Origin: Fischerella sp. PCC 9605
GTDB lineage: Bacteria > Cyanobacteriota > Cyanobacteriia > Cyanobacteriales > Nostocaceae
Assembly (NCBI RefSeq): GCF_000517105.1
Contig: NZ_KI912149.1
Span: forward strand, 136,712-200,711
Reading direction: 5' to 3'
Length of the DNA stretch: 64,000 nucleotides
Shown here: positions 20,601 through 29,330 of the stretch, piece by piece
Layout: each line of letters opens with the position of its first letter
How positions within the stretch are numbered: position 1 is the first letter of the stretch
Notes under the pieces: generated by a model
The model's database searches: none
What the model saw: the letters and a program-made list of their open reading frames with translations, nothing else
Told to the model about the DNA's origin: nothing
Made by a program: the position numbers and the translations under genes

Positions 20601-21410
20601 AGTCCGGATGGGCAGATGCTTGCCAGTTGTAGTTGGGACAACACAATTCGTTTGTGGGACAATCAGGGCCACCCCATTGGTGAACCACTGCGCGGGCATG
20701 AGAATGGAATCTTTGCAGTTGCCTTTAGTCCAGATGGGCAGATAATTGTCAGTGGTAGTTCGGATAATACAGTACGCCTGTGGGATATTCAAGGCAACCC
20801 CATTGGTGAACCACTGCGCGGCCATGAGAGTGAAGTCTATTGCGTTGCCTTTAGCCCTTCGGGACAGATGATTGCCAGTGGTAGTTCTGATAATACAGTG
20901 CGCTTGTGGAAGGGCAACTGGCAAGCGTGGCTGCAATTTTGCTGTGACAGGTTGCGCGATCGCCGTGTATTCCAAAATCCCAAACAGGGCAGTTTAACAG
21001 AAGCCGCCTGTAAAACGTGTCAAAAGTACGTGTGGAATCCAACACCAGCGGATGAGTTCAACAAACAAGGTGTAACCAAGCGGAAGGCGAAAGCTTTTCA
21101 AGCAGCGTTTGATGACTTTTGCCGGGCAATTCAATTAAAGCCCAAGCATACAGGTGCTTATTATAATCGGGGCAAGATCCGCATGGACTTGGAAGATTAT
21201 CAGGGGGCGATAGAAGATTTTGATTGCTTAATTCGCCTTATACCAAACCATGCAGATGCCCACGAATATCGGGGATTTTGCTACGCCAAGTTAGGCAATA
21301 GGCAGTTAGCCGCTGAGAATTTTTACAAAGCTGTCAAGCTTTATCAGCAACAAGGGTACATGGAAAGGTACCAGAAGGCACTGGAAAACTTCAGAGAAAT
21401 TCAGGAGTAA
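17616..21410 (+). CDS. STAND NTPase with WD40 repeats and C-terminal TPR
   Basis: A 1264-residue signalling ATPase. A ~48-residue N-terminal adaptor-like segment is followed by the nSTAND1 signature SPYKGLEKFEPED and FFGR, Walker A GVSGSGKS (89-96), Walker B-like LIFIDQFEELF, and a winged-helix part ending near residue 430. Fifteen WD40 units of exactly 42 residues (19050-20936) follow, then a linker and two to three TPR motifs. Units 9 and 10 are identical at DNA level and units 4 and 5 nearly so, which shows recent expansion. Such proteins sense a ligand through the propeller and oligomerise; some act in defence or cell death. No effector domain is visible, so the output is unknown. Confidence 0.85.
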   Translation: MPEEGYTNEVRELVEGVAAGQISGEPFYQYFVSNEPDESILKRPLIMQSPYKGLEKFEPEDKDKFFGRDVLITRLNWDLEQNHLIVLLGVSGSGKSSLVRAGIIPTFLDKNFINLTFVPDENPFESLYLSLSSQYGQEKAEIARQVGTDTFMRVVEALKEDSHWLIFIDQFEELFTRTSKEKCDKFIDSLVQLIAARNDSLKIILTMRADFCDRFSLCPNLAAATEQHIRFITDMSRGKLRLAIAEGAARNGVIFEEELIEQIINDFKRQVNSLPLLQYTLNLLWQKEEIANRKLTTKTYNDLGGVAGALPKQAEKIYTELAEAEKEAVKKIFIELVDIVDNKTVSKRTEQDQFKDGGVLEKTLNQLIGEHLVIAGKQKSTIEIAHEALITAWPKLQTWIKEKEKNEQIRKLELELIESRLQEKAARVLYLLPTEPLNSLLLAIQTIGENLDKLPKQILDSVQTSLHKAMVKTRVPTLFQGHESEVTSVAFSPDGQMIVSGSSDYTVRLWDIQGNAIGEPLYGHESEVTSVAFSPSGQMIASGSWDNTVCLWDIQGNLIGEPLHGHQSGVLSVAFSPLGQMLASGSWDNTVRLWDIRGNLIGEPLRGHESGVYCVAFSPDGQMLATSSDDRTIRLWDIQGNLIGEPLRGHESGVYCVAFSPDGQMLATSSDDRTIRLWNIQGNPIGKPLRGHESGVFSVAFSPDGQILASGSWDKTVRLWDIEGNPIGEPLRGHESRVFAVAFSPDGQTLVSSSWDKTVRLWDIQNNSISEPLHGHESGVFAVAFSPSGQMLASSSWDNTVRLWDIEGNPIGEPLRGHESGVFAVTFSPSGQMLASGSWDNTIRLWDIQGNPIGEPLRGHESGVFAVTFSPSGQMLASGSWDNTIRLWDIQGNPIGEPLRGHESGVNSVAFSPSGQMLASGSDDRTVRLWDIQGNPIGEPLRGHKSIVYSVAFSPDGQMLASGSSDNTVRLWNIRGNPIDEELCGHESEVYCVAFSPDGQMLASCSWDNTIRLWDNQGHPIGEPLRGHENGIFAVAFSPDGQIIVSGSSDNTVRLWDIQGNPIGEPLRGHESEVYCVAFSPSGQMIASGSSDNTVRLWKGNWQAWLQFCCDRLRDRRVFQNPKQGSLTEAACKTCQKYVWNPTPADEFNKQGVTKRKAKAFQAAFDDFCRAIQLKPKHTGAYYNRGKIRMDLEDYQGAIEDFDCLIRLIPNHADAHEYRGFCYAKLGNRQLAAENFYKAVKLYQQQGYMERYQKALENFREIQE
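19050..20936 (+). repeat. Fifteen tandem 126-bp WD40-coding repeats
   Basis: In-frame repeats with no length variation across about 1.9 kb. The copies at 20058-20183 and 20184-20309 are identical. The tract should be prone to copy-number change by recombination. Confidence 0.85.
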
Positions 21411-21458
21411 GCTGATGCGCGTAGATATTGCACGCTTTTTTGTTAACGGGACTTAGTA

Positions 21459-21572
21459 CCAATACTTCTCGGATAAGCGCGCTTCATGTTCATTTGTGTC
21501 TGGGAAAAGGTAAAAGGTGAAGGGGTAAGGGGTGCTTCCATCCTTTTCCCTTTCCCCTTTGAGAGGTATTGG
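21459..21572. repeat. Long imperfect palindrome downstream of the STAND gene
   Basis: Outer arms CCAATACTTCTC (21459-21470) and GAGAGGTATTGG (21561-21572) enclose inner arms GGGAAAAGG/CCTTTTCCC. The RNA would form one long hairpin. It abuts the next inverted-repeat element and may be part of the same mobile family. Confidence 0.5.
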
Positions 21573-21573
21573 A

Positions 21574-21699
21574 CTTAGTACAGCTTTGCATAAAATCGTA
21601 GCTTTTTTAAACGCACGCCTGTAGCGGAGTAAGTGCAGCAGGGGCGCAGAGTCTTTCTACGATTTAATTCGTTACGAATTTGTGCAACATTGTACTTAG
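21574..21699. repeat. MITE-like element, family B, copy 1
   Basis: Begins CTTAGTACAGCTTTGCATAA and ends TTGTACTTAG. ATCGTAG/CTACGAT inner arms are present. The outer ~28 bases are nearly identical, in inverse orientation, to the end of the element at 59598-59720. Non-coding. Confidence 0.6.
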
Positions 21700-21781
21700 A
21701 CAAATATTATGTATGCAGCCAACTCCAGATTTTTTTGCGATCGCACTCGCGATCTTCCTTCCGGGCATCCCATCGGGAAAA

Positions 21782-23302
21782 ATGGATAAAGTCAAGCTAA
21801 GCAAGATGAACAAAGTTAAAACCATTATTCCTTTAACTTATTTAGTCATTGTAACTTTTTGGTTGAGATTAATTAATTTAGGATATTCAAATTACCAAGG
21901 CGATGAAATTAGAGCCTTGTACAAACCAGAAACTGGTCAAGATTTGATTGATTTCCTACTCAGTCAAAGGAAGGGGCCGATTCAATTCTTGATAACTTAT
22001 ACTATGAGTTTTATTAATCCAGAGTATGATAATGAGTTTCTAATCAGACTACCTTTTACGATAGCAGGTATATTCGCTATTTATTTTTTTTATAAGTTTG
22101 TTCAACTAGAGTTTGGAAAGAGAATAGCCCTATACTCATCTTTATTTATAACTATTAATGGACTATTTGTTGCCTTTTCAAGGATAGTTCAATATCAATC
22201 TTTAGTGATTTTATTTTCTATTTTATGTTTGTATTTTCTAAGTTTATCTACAAAGTATGAAAAATGGAGAATATATGGTTTATATCTAGGGATGTTGTGC
22301 TGGGGAATTTCTATTCTTGCACATTACGATGGCATATTTATCGCACCGTTTGTGTTTTACTTAATTTATCGATGGTATATCAACAGCAACTTTTCCCAGA
22401 ATAACAATCAACTCCTGCATTTAATTTGTGCAAGTTCTGTCTTATTGATATCAATATCTATCTTTTATATACCTTTCTTCTTTTCGATATCAGAATCGAC
22501 TAAGACATACTGGGCGGAGAGGATAAATAAGCAGTCTGTCAGTTCTACAAGAACATTCATGACTTATAACCCGTTATTTGTTATATATTTATATGCTCTT
22601 TTGGGTTTACTAGGATTATTTAGAATCAAAGAAAATTTCTCAGTTGTATTATGGCTGTTATTTCCTATCTTCTCTTTAGAAACATTAGTTGGTAATCCTG
22701 GTACGCACATCTACACATACGTATTACCTTTTTCAATTTTAATGGCTTTTGGATTGGAATTATTCCAATTCTTGATAGCCAATCAATTTCCAGTTAAAGC
22801 AAAATATATTAATGTTGCTTTTTTGAATTTCATATATGTTTTTTTATTTCTCATTTCTCATTTATTGTTTATAGATAATAATAAAGAGTATCCGTGGGAA
22901 GATAAAAGTTTTTTATTTTTAGAATTTAAAAGACAAAGCAGACAAAGTTTATTTGGGTTCCCTTACTATCGGCACTGGGAAAAAATAGGCTTGTATTTAA
23001 AAAGTACAGGAAAGAATGGTTACTTTATTACCAATGAGAAGAAAAGTATTACGAGATATTATATTCCAGTAGAGTTTAAAAATCTGGAATTGCAACCGTA
23101 CGATCGTAATTTGCCTGGAGACATCTACATTATATATATCAAAAATCCTCAAAACAGAAACAAAAAAATATTAGACAAAGAGCAAAGCTATTGGGAAGAA
23201 CGATATGAGCCGATAAAAACTTTTTCCAACAATGGACGAGTTGTAGCTACAATTTATCGCTTATCGATTGCTGATTGGGAAAAAATAGTCAATAGTTATT
23301 AG
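21782..23302 (+). CDS. GT39-type membrane glycosyltransferase
   Basis: Predicted polytopic inner-membrane enzyme of 506 residues that uses a lipid-linked sugar donor. It has many hydrophobic helices, and the periplasmic loop after helix 1 has the acidic pair in YSNYQGDEIRALY typical of GT39/PMT enzymes. The start at 21782 (MDKVKL) is preferred because the longer frame begins inside an inverted-repeat element; Met at 21806 is also possible. The AT-rich coding stretch differs from the neighbours. The acceptor is unknown. Confidence 0.75.
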   Translation: MDKVKLSKMNKVKTIIPLTYLVIVTFWLRLINLGYSNYQGDEIRALYKPETGQDLIDFLLSQRKGPIQFLITYTMSFINPEYDNEFLIRLPFTIAGIFAIYFFYKFVQLEFGKRIALYSSLFITINGLFVAFSRIVQYQSLVILFSILCLYFLSLSTKYEKWRIYGLYLGMLCWGISILAHYDGIFIAPFVFYLIYRWYINSNFSQNNNQLLHLICASSVLLISISIFYIPFFFSISESTKTYWAERINKQSVSSTRTFMTYNPLFVIYLYALLGLLGLFRIKENFSVVLWLLFPIFSLETLVGNPGTHIYTYVLPFSILMAFGLELFQFLIANQFPVKAKYINVAFLNFIYVFLFLISHLLFIDNNKEYPWEDKSFLFLEFKRQSRQSLFGFPYYRHWEKIGLYLKSTGKNGYFITNEKKSITRYYIPVEFKNLELQPYDRNLPGDIYIIYIKNPQNRNKKILDKEQSYWEERYEPIKTFSNNGRVVATIYRLSIADWEKIVNSY

Positions 23303-23349
23303 TCATTGGTCATTTGTCATTAGTTATTGGTAGTTTCTTCTTCTTCCCA

Positions 23350-25410
23350 TCACTTTACTACTTCCAACTCACCTATAACTGCTGGCTTTCCTAATACTTC
23401 TCCTTTACTGGGAGAGAACCACCCTACCTCAAGCTGGTAGTGCTGGGGTGATGTACTAGGGGGAATTTTGAGCTTGTGGATATCCCGCACAACTGTACCT
23501 GTAGTTATTTGTTCTGGAAACACATATCCATCTACCAAGGGTGCATTTGCAAGATTAGTAAAGTTGTCATTAGGTACACTGGAGTTGTGGATGAAGCGAT
23601 CGCGCAAACCTATTTTGACTGAAATATCACGCGGCAGTGGTGCAAGAAATTCCCAGTAGAATGTGATGAGCAAATCCTCATTTGCAGACACTTTAGTTTT
23701 ATTCAAGTCATAACCTAGTAGGCGCACTTGTTCCTTGAAAGATAAAGACAAGGGAAACTGGATGCGCTTTAAATCTTCAGGTAAAGGTAGTGGCCCCGGA
23801 TACACCCACACATAATCAATATCATGCAGCCGTACAGTATACAAAGGTTGCTGCATAGCAAAGTAATTCAGCATCTTTGGTTCCGGCAATTGACGCTGCA
23901 ATTGGTTTTTGTAGAATACCACTCGATTAGCTTGCGTCCAAGGTTGAATTCCAGATGGGACACGTTTGTCTATAGGTAAGATTTGGCCGTGGAAATAACT
24001 GGAAAAATATCGACTGTACCAACTCGCTACTTTAGTTTTTTTCACATTAGGTAACAGATTCAACCATTGAGCAGCTTTTTCTAAACCTTCTCCTTGACCA
24101 ATCATAAATATATTTTGGGCTACCCTCCCACCACCCAGCAAAGGATTGTAGTAGGCGAGGTAATAAGGGTGATAAGGAAGAAGGAAGACTAGTTGCAACA
24201 AAAATAGAACTATATAACCCCTCCCTGCAAGCGAGGAGGGGAGAATATTTTTCCTTTGTGTAATTCCAGCAATAATTTCTAACCAGCCAACCGCCGCAAG
24301 TATTGCCAACATCGGCAAGCAAAGATTAATATAACGGTCGATTTTATTGTCACTAGCTGACAGGATCAACAGCACCCAGAGGGTAATTAGGGCAACTGCT
24401 GCTATCTCAGGCATTTTTTCCTGCTGACGCCGTAACTTGGGTATGAATAATATTGCGCTTGTTGCTAATAACCCCGCTTGCAATACAGGTGAGAGGCGAT
24501 ACGCCAGTACTAGCGGATAAAATAGAATCCCCGGCGAATGGGTGAGTTGTCCCAAGAAAAAAAGAAATCCCCGATCGGATTCTTGCAAAACACCCTGATG
24601 TATGCGATCGAGAACATATCCGGGTGAAACCCACATCGCCGGAAAAATCAGAACAAACACTACTAAAATGGTAGTTCCCCAAAGTGCATAGCCCCGAAAT
24701 TGCTGCTTCCAGCCTCTTTGGGGAAAGCTGCTTCGCCAAAATCCTAGTTCAATCAATACTATTAGAAGGGCGATCGCAGGTAATAAAAACAACGCGGTGA
24801 TTTTAGCTGCCGTTGACAGTCCTAGAAATATTCCCGAAGCAAAAAGGAATTTGCGTTTCCCATCTTTTCGCAAATAGAGTAGAAACAACAGCACAGCCAA
24901 AATTGCAAAATCAGCTTGTAGCGCATCGGTAGTAATAAAGCGCTGATAAGCCACAAAGAATGGTTCTAATAACAGCAGACTTATGGTGCATAGGGCTACT
25001 GCTTGTCCTAATAACCGCTTTGTCAGTACATATACATACACCATACAAGCGGAAGTGACTACCGCTTGCACAATACGGGGGATTATATATAAGTTAATAG
25101 GAAATTCTTCTAAATTTAGACAAGCCCCGATATCTGAAGGTAAATCTACACCAAGAAAACCAGGGAAAAGCTTGTGCAACCAGCAATTCAACAACATACT
25201 GCTGCCAGTTAGCCACATATTGGGAACCCCTGGATGATGCTTGAGAATAGTATGCGTAAAATCTCCCTCAAACAGGCGTTTGACAAACTGACTACCACGA
25301 TAAATCCACAATCCCTCATCTGTATTTAGGGAAGCAGTAATTGCCAGAGTACGCAGTATCAGTGAGATGATGAAGATGGCAAGCAACAACGGGGAAGCTT
25401 TCGCTTTCAT
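23350..25410 (-). CDS. GT39-type glycosyltransferase with C-terminal soluble domain
   Basis: A 686-residue membrane protein convergent with the previous gene. The first loop carries the NTDEGLW acidic motif. About ten hydrophobic helices lie up to residue ~420, followed by a soluble domain with a beta-rich end (KEQVRLLGYDL, LLITFYWEF). Likely transfers sugars from polyprenyl phosphate carriers on the outer face of the membrane. It shares only the fold with the other two GT39 proteins of the window, and the substrate cannot be deduced. Confidence 0.75.
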   Translation of the reverse strand: MKAKASPLLLAIFIISLILRTLAITASLNTDEGLWIYRGSQFVKRLFEGDFTHTILKHHPGVPNMWLTGSSMLLNCWLHKLFPGFLGVDLPSDIGACLNLEEFPINLYIIPRIVQAVVTSACMVYVYVLTKRLLGQAVALCTISLLLLEPFFVAYQRFITTDALQADFAILAVLLFLLYLRKDGKRKFLFASGIFLGLSTAAKITALFLLPAIALLIVLIELGFWRSSFPQRGWKQQFRGYALWGTTILVVFVLIFPAMWVSPGYVLDRIHQGVLQESDRGFLFFLGQLTHSPGILFYPLVLAYRLSPVLQAGLLATSAILFIPKLRRQQEKMPEIAAVALITLWVLLILSASDNKIDRYINLCLPMLAILAAVGWLEIIAGITQRKNILPSSLAGRGYIVLFLLQLVFLLPYHPYYLAYYNPLLGGGRVAQNIFMIGQGEGLEKAAQWLNLLPNVKKTKVASWYSRYFSSYFHGQILPIDKRVPSGIQPWTQANRVVFYKNQLQRQLPEPKMLNYFAMQQPLYTVRLHDIDYVWVYPGPLPLPEDLKRIQFPLSLSFKEQVRLLGYDLNKTKVSANEDLLITFYWEFLAPLPRDISVKIGLRDRFIHNSSVPNDNFTNLANAPLVDGYVFPEQITTGTVVRDIHKLKIPPSTSPQHYQLEVGWFSPSKGEVLGKPAVIGELEVVK

Positions 25411-25449
25411 TAGGGCAGGAAATCCACCTGTAACTTTTCTGGGATAGTT

Positions 25450-25520
25450 TACCAGATTGTATAGTTAGTAGTTAGTAGTTAGTAGATAGTAGATAGTAGT
25501 TTCCACTAACCACTAGATCT
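25450..25520. repeat. TAGTTAG short tandem repeats
   Basis: Runs of GTTAGTA and GATAGTA heptamers followed by the complementary ACTAACC type, between divergent genes. Similar tracts occur at 35655-35735 and 41085-41130. Confidence 0.7.
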
Positions 25521-25542
25521 TAATCTCTTTTAGTCCCTAAAA

Positions 25543-25725
25543 ATGGCGCGATCGCACCGAATCAAACTCTGCTGCCAGTGCAGTCAATCTGCATCGGTAC
25601 TTTATCGCGTTAAGTACAAGCAGGACGGCGATTGGGTTTTTGTTTGCCCTAAATGTTGGCAGCACTTAAGCGATAATAACCCGTTTTATGTTTATGGTGG
25701 GACGTGGAAAGCCCGAAAGAAGTAG
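25543..25725 (+). CDS. Small zinc-ribbon protein, conserved hypothetical
   Basis: Sixty residues with two CxxC pairs (LCCQCSQS and VCPKCWQ), consistent with one bound zinc. Basic ends. The start ATG is followed by a HIP1 site (ATGGCGCGATCGC). Size and motif spacing look like a genuine small protein. Function unknown. Confidence 0.65.
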   Translation: MARSHRIKLCCQCSQSASVLYRVKYKQDGDWVFVCPKCWQHLSDNNPFYVYGGTWKARKK

Positions 25726-25729
25726 TAGG

Positions 25730-25770
25730 GGCGAAGCATTTGTGTAGAAAGATGCAAATGCTTCGCCTTT
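25730..25770 (+). terminator. 13-bp stem-loop downstream of the zinc-ribbon gene
   Basis: GGCGAAGCATTTG (25730-25742) pairs perfectly with 25755-25767, then TTTA. It may terminate the small gene, but the sequence is also a dispersed repeat type (GGGGCGAAGCATTTG). Confidence 0.5.
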
Positions 25771-25801
25771 ACGCTCAGATAAGATTTAAAAATTGATATA
25801 A

Positions 25802-26188
25802 CTACCATTCATAAATTTCTAATGGTAGAGAATCTGGGTCTTTAAAAAAAGTAAATTTTTTACCTGTAATTTCATCAATTCTAATATCTTCAACTTCAAC
25901 ACCCTGAGCTTTTAACTCGCTAACAGCTTGCTCAATATCTTCAACTTCAAAAGCCAAATGCCTTAATCCACAAGCCTCCGGATTACTAACTCTTTGTGGA
26001 GGATTCGGAAAAGAAAATAACTCAATTTGATGATTCTCCCCCACTCGTAAATCTAACTTATAAGAATTTCTCTCCTTCCTAAAAGTCTCATTAATCATAG
26101 AAAAACCTAAAATTTCCGTATAAAACTTCTTTGACCGTTCATAATCAGAACAAATAATAGCTATATGATGAATACCTGTAGTCTTCAT
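25802..26188 (-). CDS. VOC-family (glyoxalase I-like) protein
   Basis: A 128-residue metal-dependent VOC fold protein. HHIAIICSDYERSKKFY opens the first beta-alpha-beta-beta-beta module; RHLAFEVEDIEQAV and LPLEIYEW give the second His and Glu. The pattern is closest to the YaeR/GloA2 group. The start at 26188 (MKTTGIHH) fits the family, and the longer frame adds unlike sequence. The substrate is not certain. Confidence 0.8.
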   Translation of the reverse strand: MKTTGIHHIAIICSDYERSKKFYTEILGFSMINETFRKERNSYKLDLRVGENHQIELFSFPNPPQRVSNPEACGLRHLAFEVEDIEQAVSELKAQGVEVEDIRIDEITGKKFTFFKDPDSLPLEIYEW

Positions 26189-26263
26189 TATCTTTTCTTT
26201 GCGTTCTACACTGCGGGAAGCCGTTTGCGCGTCTAATGCGTACTTTGTGGTTCGTTTATTCAA

Positions 26264-26296
26264 AAAAATTATAGGGTGGGTAATATCCCACCCCTA
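26264..26296 (-). terminator. Intrinsic terminator of the vWA gene
   Basis: TAGGGTGGG (26272-26280) pairs with 26287-26296, and on the minus strand a T7 tract follows after TAA. It lies just after the vWA stop codon. Confidence 0.8.
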
Positions 26297-26302
26297 AAAC
26301 TA

Positions 26303-27547
26303 TTAATCTTGTAAAACCGTCTTCGATACAATTCTGGTTTTTTTGCGATCGCTCTCCGATAACTCTTCTCCTGATTGCAGGCGGGTAGCAGAAGTTTGCA
26401 AAACCGTAGCTGCACCCACATCTCCCATTTGCAAAGCAGTTTTAGCAGCAGTTTGCAGCATTGTTGCAGCACCAGCGCGATCGCCCTGTTGTAATTTCGC
26501 TTCTGCTAGCTGCGTTTGTCGATACTTTGCTAATGCCAGAATATGCTGCTGTACCTCCGGATTGGAAACACCTTGGTAATTTGGAATCACATTCACTTCC
26601 ACAGGTATATTTTCTGATAGTAACCCTGTCTGTTTTTGCGCGGGGTTATCGTAGCGCACTTGTAAATTAGCAATAGTATGTTTGCCTGGAGAGAATTGCC
26701 CTAAATAAATATTTGCTAAAACTACCCGTTCCGTATCCTTCATCAAGTCTCCCAGACGCACCGCGTAACGTCCATCAGCTTCTTGTTGCACTGGTAACTC
26801 AATCGTATCTGGAGAAACTTGGGCAACAGGTTTTAGTTCTGCAAAGCGAACTTTCGGCATCAGAGAAAACAGTAGATAGGCATTAGTTAATCCTACTGCT
26901 TGAATACGGTTGAAAAGACGACTAAACTCATCTACCGCCTGTTCTGGTTTTTGAATATAAGACAACGTCCCACCACCAGCATCGGCAATTTTTTCTAAAA
27001 TATCTTGGTTCCAATTGTCACCAAATCCCAAAGTATTCAAAGTCAAATTGTAGCCAGCAGCCAACTGAGCAAATTTCAAACAACGCTTGTTGTCGCCGTG
27101 TTCATTTTCACCATCAGTTAATAGAAAGGCTTGAGAAATTGTTTCTTTTTTCCCTTTTGCTAGTTCCTCAATTCCTAAACGCAACCCTTCATCAATAGCA
27201 GTACCGCCATCAGCAGCAAGACGATTAATTTGCTGTTTAATGCGTTCTCGGTCTTCAATAGTTTGATTGGGTACTAATACTTTGGCGCGGTGATCAAAAA
27301 CTACCACACTCAGGCGATCGCCTTCTTTGAGCCCATCAACAATCTGATGAGCCGCTTTTTTTACTATTTCTAACGGTCGCCCACTCATCGAACCACTATG
27401 ATCGAGAATTAGGCATAAATTCAGCGGTACATCGCGATCGCTAAATTCAGCGATCGCAGCAAGAGAAATAGCCAACTGACGTTGACTGCTCATTTGATTG
27501 GCATCTAGGTTGCCATCATTCAGTCTAGGCAGCAAACTAACCTTCAT
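26303..27547 (-). CDS. vWA-domain protein
   Basis: A 414-residue cytoplasmic protein (no signal peptide) with a von Willebrand A domain. The MIDAS motif DHSGSMSGRP is near residue 47, DGGTAID and LLTDGENEHGDN further on, then a beta-rich region and a C-terminal helical part rich in Ala/Gln. Similar cyanobacterial proteins are annotated as phosphopeptide-binding or chloride-channel-like; the role is unknown. The start at 27547 (MKVSLLPRLND) fits relatives better than the longer frame. Confidence 0.75.
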   Translation of the reverse strand: MKVSLLPRLNDGNLDANQMSSQRQLAISLAAIAEFSDRDVPLNLCLILDHSGSMSGRPLEIVKKAAHQIVDGLKEGDRLSVVVFDHRAKVLVPNQTIEDRERIKQQINRLAADGGTAIDEGLRLGIEELAKGKKETISQAFLLTDGENEHGDNKRCLKFAQLAAGYNLTLNTLGFGDNWNQDILEKIADAGGGTLSYIQKPEQAVDEFSRLFNRIQAVGLTNAYLLFSLMPKVRFAELKPVAQVSPDTIELPVQQEADGRYAVRLGDLMKDTERVVLANIYLGQFSPGKHTIANLQVRYDNPAQKQTGLLSENIPVEVNVIPNYQGVSNPEVQQHILALAKYRQTQLAEAKLQQGDRAGAATMLQTAAKTALQMGDVGAATVLQTSATRLQSGEELSESDRKKTRIVSKTVLQD

Positions 27548-27877
27548 AACTTCGGGTTTCCATCCAAGATATACATATTTATAAATAACTTCAAAGTGCA
27601 ATATCCGTTCTACGGAAAAGCTAAACAGCAGACATACTTTAGACTTCTTAAAGAAGTTGGGGAAAGGGGAAGGAAAGGAATTAAGAAGCCTTTACCCTTT
27701 AACCATTTCCCATGTCTTATAAAACATCTATTAATAATAGTGACAATATTTTGAGTGCAAAAGCTACTCAGACATAGAGAAATTTTGCTAATTAGCGAGA
27801 AATCCACACCTCCAGGTGACTTAGCCTCGCGCTAGGATGTATTACAGTTAACGGCATTATTTCAGGCAACAGTTGCT
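27548..27877. other. Promoter region between divergent vWA and clpR
   Basis: No gene seen. It should hold both promoters. A TAGGATGTATTACAG stretch about 40 bp before clpR could be a -10 region, but this is weak. Confidence 0.3.
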
Positions 27878-28543
27878 ATGGACATGTCCCCCATCAAGGC
27901 TGTGCAAGCCCCTTATTACGGTGATAACTTCTACCGCACGCCGCCACCAGATTTACCTTCCTTATTGTTGAAGGAGCGAATTGTCTATCTTGGCATGCCA
28001 CTGGTGCCTGCTGTCACCGAATTAATCATAGCTGAACTGCTGTATTTGCAGTCCGACGATCCAGACAAACCAATTAAAATCTACATTAACTCGACTGGTA
28101 CCTCCGGTTATAGTGGCGAACCCATCGGCTTTGAAACGGAAGCCTTCGCCATCTATGACACGATGAAATATATCAAGCCTCCCATCCACACCATCTGCAT
28201 TGGTATGGCAATGGGTATGTCAGCAATGCTTCTCAGTGCTGGGACAAAAGGTTGCCGCGCTAGTTTGCCTCACGCTACCATCGTCCTGCATCAGCCCAAG
28301 AGCTACGCCCAAGGCCAAGCCACAGATATTCAGATCCGGGCTAAAGAAGTACTGGCAAATAAAGCGACGATGGTAGACATCCTCTCCCGTAACACCGGAC
28401 AGCCCAAGGAAAGAATAGAGAAGGATATGGATCGCCTCTTCTATATCACTCCCAAGGAAGCTGTGGCATATGGCTTGATTGACCGAGTTTTTGAGAAAGA
28501 AGAACTTGCCCATCCTCCCGTACCAGCAGCTGGAATTCTTTAA
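27878..28543 (+). CDS. clpR: ClpR, non-catalytic subunit of the Clp protease core
   Basis: A 221-residue ClpP paralogue. The serine motif GLAASM of ClpP is replaced here by GMAMGM, so the nucleophile is Gly and the subunit is inactive. The His region (VLHQP) remains. An insertion in the NSxG loop (NSTGTSGYSGEPIGFETE) is typical of ClpR. ClpR pairs with ClpP3 in a mixed ring that serves ClpC in cyanobacteria. Followed after a repeat spacer by clpP3 on the same strand. Confidence 0.93.
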   Translation: MDMSPIKAVQAPYYGDNFYRTPPPDLPSLLLKERIVYLGMPLVPAVTELIIAELLYLQSDDPDKPIKIYINSTGTSGYSGEPIGFETEAFAIYDTMKYIKPPIHTICIGMAMGMSAMLLSAGTKGCRASLPHATIVLHQPKSYAQGQATDIQIRAKEVLANKATMVDILSRNTGQPKERIEKDMDRLFYITPKEAVAYGLIDRVFEKEELAHPPVPAAGIL

Positions 28544-28552
28544 ATCAGTTGT

Positions 28553-28630
28553 TTGTTGTTTGTTGTTCGTTGTTCGTTCCAACCAACTATCAACAACCAA
28601 CTACCAACAATTGGCTAATAACTAATTACA
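28553..28630. repeat. STRR spacer between clpR and clpP3
   Basis: TTGTTTG and AACCAAC type repeats fill the intercistronic gap in inverted halves, so the mRNA could fold here. This may set relative output of the two subunits. Confidence 0.6.
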
Positions 28631-28645
28631 AACGGAGTAACGAAA

Positions 28646-29239
28646 ATGCCTATAGGCGTTCCTAAAGTCCCCTACCGGATGCCAGGGGAACAATATACAC
28701 AATGGATTGACATCTACAATCGTCTTTACCGGGAACGCATTATTTTCCTGGGGCGAGACGTTGATGATGAAATTGCCAATCAAATTATCGCCGTAATGCT
28801 ATACCTGGATTCGGAAGATCCAGGCAAGGATATTTATCTATACATCAATTCCCCCGGTGGGATGGTTACATCTGGCATGGCGATTTTTGATACCATGCAA
28901 CACATCAAATCAGATGTAGTTACCATTTGTGTGGGCTTAGCAGCTTCGATGGGTTCCTTCCTGCTAGCAGCTGGCACTAAAGGCAAACGATTGGCATTGC
29001 CTCACTCACGGATTATGATTCACCAGCCATCTGGTGGTACTCGTGGGCAAGCAACCGATATTGAAATTGAAGCCAGAGAAATTCTGCGGATTCGTCGTCA
29101 ACTGAACGAAATTTACGCTAAAAATACTGGTCAGCCAATAGAAAAGATCGAAAAAGACATGGATCGTGACTTTTTCATGTCTGCCCAAGAGGCAAAAGAA
29201 TACGGCTTGATTGACAAAGTAATTGAAGAACGTCCCTAG
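28646..29239 (+). CDS. clpP3: ATP-dependent Clp protease proteolytic subunit (ClpP3 type)
   Basis: A 197-residue serine protease subunit with an intact triad: Ser in [11 protein letters not shown], His in MIHQPSGG, and Asp in the following strand region. The partner ClpR lies directly upstream, the arrangement that defines ClpP3 in other cyanobacteria. A GGAG-like site lies upstream of the ATG (ACGGAGTAACGAAAATG). Confidence 0.93.
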   Translation: MPIGVPKVPYRMPGEQYTQWIDIYNRLYRERIIFLGRDVDDEIANQIIAVMLYLDSEDPGKDIYLYINSPGGMVTSGMAIFDTMQHIKSDVVTICVGLAASMGSFLLAAGTKGKRLALPHSRIMIHQPSGGTRGQATDIEIEAREILRIRRQLNEIYAKNTGQPIEKIEKDMDRDFFMSAQEAKEYGLIDKVIEERP

Positions 29240-29330
29240 CTAGGGACTAGGGAATTGGGGATAGGGGATCGGGAATAACCCAGTCCCCTATCCCCTGTCC
29301 CCTGTCCCCTATTCCCATGCCCTGTGCCTC
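29240..29330. repeat. GGGGATAGGGGA / TCCCCTATCCCC inverted repeat tract
   Basis: Heptamer-like GGGGATA and GTCCCCT repeats form an imperfect hairpin right after clpP3. There is no T-run, so termination is uncertain. Confidence 0.5.

Noticed and set aside
19726-20745. 339-codon second frame in the WD40 tract
   Set aside because: A shadow frame kept open by the strict 126-bp periodicity of the repeats.
28220-28600. Minus frame over clpR
   Set aside because: Antisense of a clear Clp protease gene.
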